The notes under the pieces were generated by a model. The model was not told where the DNA came from. It made no database searches and was given only the letters and a program-made list of their open reading frames with translations. From VGMD01 sp964552055 (GTDB taxonomy: Bacteria > Chlamydiota > Chlamydiia > Chlamydiales > 2-12-FULL-49-11): DNA of 51,552 nt. A program made the position numbers and the translations under genes. The DNA is taken from assembly GCA_964552055.1 (NCBI GenBank), contig CAZKFL010000009.1, forward strand, positions 1 to 51,552, read 5' to 3'. This document shows positions 50,759 to 51,552 of the stretch, in pieces (the stretch's first letter is position 1; every line of letters begins with the position of its first letter).

Positions 50759-51552
50759 TTAAGAGCTGAAAAGTATCTGAAGAGTTCTCTCGGTTTTTTT
50801 AGAATCGTATATTTTAAAAAAGTTCATTTTAGCAACAGTTGAATCGGCATTAATATTAAATTGAATTTCCGTGCCATTTAAAATTAAAACCCCGCACTCT
50901 TGATGAAATTTATCCCGTACTTCGACATGAATTTGAGATAAAACTTCCAAAACTGTTGAATCTCGATTAACATATATGTCGTGTGTAGTTGCGCAAGGCA
51001 TTTGTCCTATATTCAGTACAGCCTTTTGTACGCGGCGCTTTATTTCGGAAGCCATCATAGAAAACTGTTCAAGCTCTTCAGCAAATCCAGATTGCGTAGC
51101 TAATATGATTTTCTTTAAATTTAATGCGGATGTTCGGGCTTGTTTTGTTAGCGTTTTTTTCAAATATTGATCTACATTTGCCGTATATTTAGCTGTTAAT
51201 GTTTGGATTTTAGGACTGTTAGATTGTTTCCAATCAAGATTAGTGAAGATAGCTTTAATTATAGGGGTAGGATTCCTTGCTAGTTGCTGTTCGAAATTTT
51301 CAAATGAGATGTCAGCAGGAGAGTCGATAGGTGGTTGATTAAGAGCGTTTAAATCTTTTTCAAAATTAGCACCTATTAATTGGAGCTCAACGCTTTCTGC
51401 TACGATAGTACTAGCCGGTTGTGATATTTCTTTAGATAGTGGTGGGGAATGGGGATCTCTTTCATCTTGTGTTTTGAGGTAAGAAAAGAGTCTTTTTGCT
51501 ATTAAGACAATAGTGATTAAGGATGCAGTGAGTAGGCTTCCAATAACGACAT
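50759..51552 (-). CDS. One-pass membrane protein, distant family B relative (5' end beyond the window)
   Basis: The frame is open to the right edge, giving 263 visible residues; the internal ATG at 51163 is not the start, because upstream codons encode a membrane segment (VVIGSLLTASLITIVLIAKR) and a linker. The C-terminal ~75 residues contain IYVNRDSTVLEVLSQIHVEV and end RTLQILFSS, matching the family B pattern of strand, STV, helix and final RxVNFSL strand. A longer helical region (~100-190) replaces the short linker. It appears to be a third, more diverged relative of family B. Confidence 0.7.
   Translation of the reverse strand, partial: VVIGSLLTASLITIVLIAKRLFSYLKTQDERDPHSPPLSKEISQPASTIVAESVELQLIGANFEKDLNALNQPPIDSPADISFENFEQQLARNPTPIIKAIFTNLDWKQSNSPKIQTLTAKYTANVDQYLKKTLTKQARTSALNLKKIILATQSGFAEELEQFSMMASEIKRRVQKAVLNIGQMPCATTHDIYVNRDSTVLEVLSQIHVEVRDKFHQECGVLILNGTEIQFNINADSTVAKMNFFKIYDSKKTERTLQILFSS

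Overview
The window is AT-rich DNA from a bacterium that looks like a host-associated intracellular organism. The best fit is an environmental member of the Chlamydiota (Simkania/Rhabdochlamydia/Parachlamydia-like). This rests on an autotransporter with passenger repeats, an Lpg1974-type outer membrane protein, a 4247-residue protein with motifs of the eukaryote-like DUF3638/DUF3645 family, small one-membrane-segment proteins resembling secreted or inclusion-type proteins, two APC amino-acid transporters and a signal-peptide-bearing prolyl hydroxylase. A Legionellales genome cannot be excluded from sequence alone. There are no rRNA or tRNA genes and no CRISPR array that I can see. A run of 10 N marks an assembly gap at 10032-10041.

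Layout. 3-3617: 3' part of an autotransporter gene (5' end outside the window). 3945-9931: a caspase/CHAT-like protein, an amino-acid permease, an unknown protein, a DCC-type thiol oxidoreductase with a membrane domain, and peptidase T. 10174-22917: the giant protein, read leftwards from a good promoter. 23088-24321: a divergent pair, secreted prolyl 4-hydroxylase and a small beta-barrel-like protein. 24404-28966: cyoABCDE, a complete cytochrome bo quinol oxidase operon including haem O synthase. 29084-30985: a CsbD-like stress protein convergent with a second caspase/CHAT-like protein, separated by a 24-bp perfect hairpin. 31110-34596: an operon encoding what looks like a split Rad50/SbcC ATPase with an Mre11/SbcD nuclease and a small coiled-coil protein between the halves. 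34639-40174: an MFS transporter, three paralogous CPBP (glutamic-type) intramembrane proteases, at least two with matching promoters and a third similar one, and an Lpg1974-type porin. 40236-45482: Dus, Uup, a small acidic protein, a lipase-like hydrolase and a GABA/glutamate-antiporter-like permease. 45591-51552: tandemly duplicated genes for small membrane-anchored proteins, an AsmA-like protein, a chimeric pseudogene, a MITE-like palindromic element and a truncated gene at the right edge.

How the genes fit together. The energy module (Cyo), amino-acid uptake (two APC permeases) and peptide use (PepT) suit a bacterium feeding on host amino acids and peptides. The surface and secreted set (autotransporter, porin, small barrel, P4H, lipase, CPBP proteases, one-pass proteins) suits a host interface. 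The most unusual items are the split Rad50-Mre11 operon and the duplicated one-pass protein cassette. The chimeric pseudogene between the two cassette copies records how that array formed.
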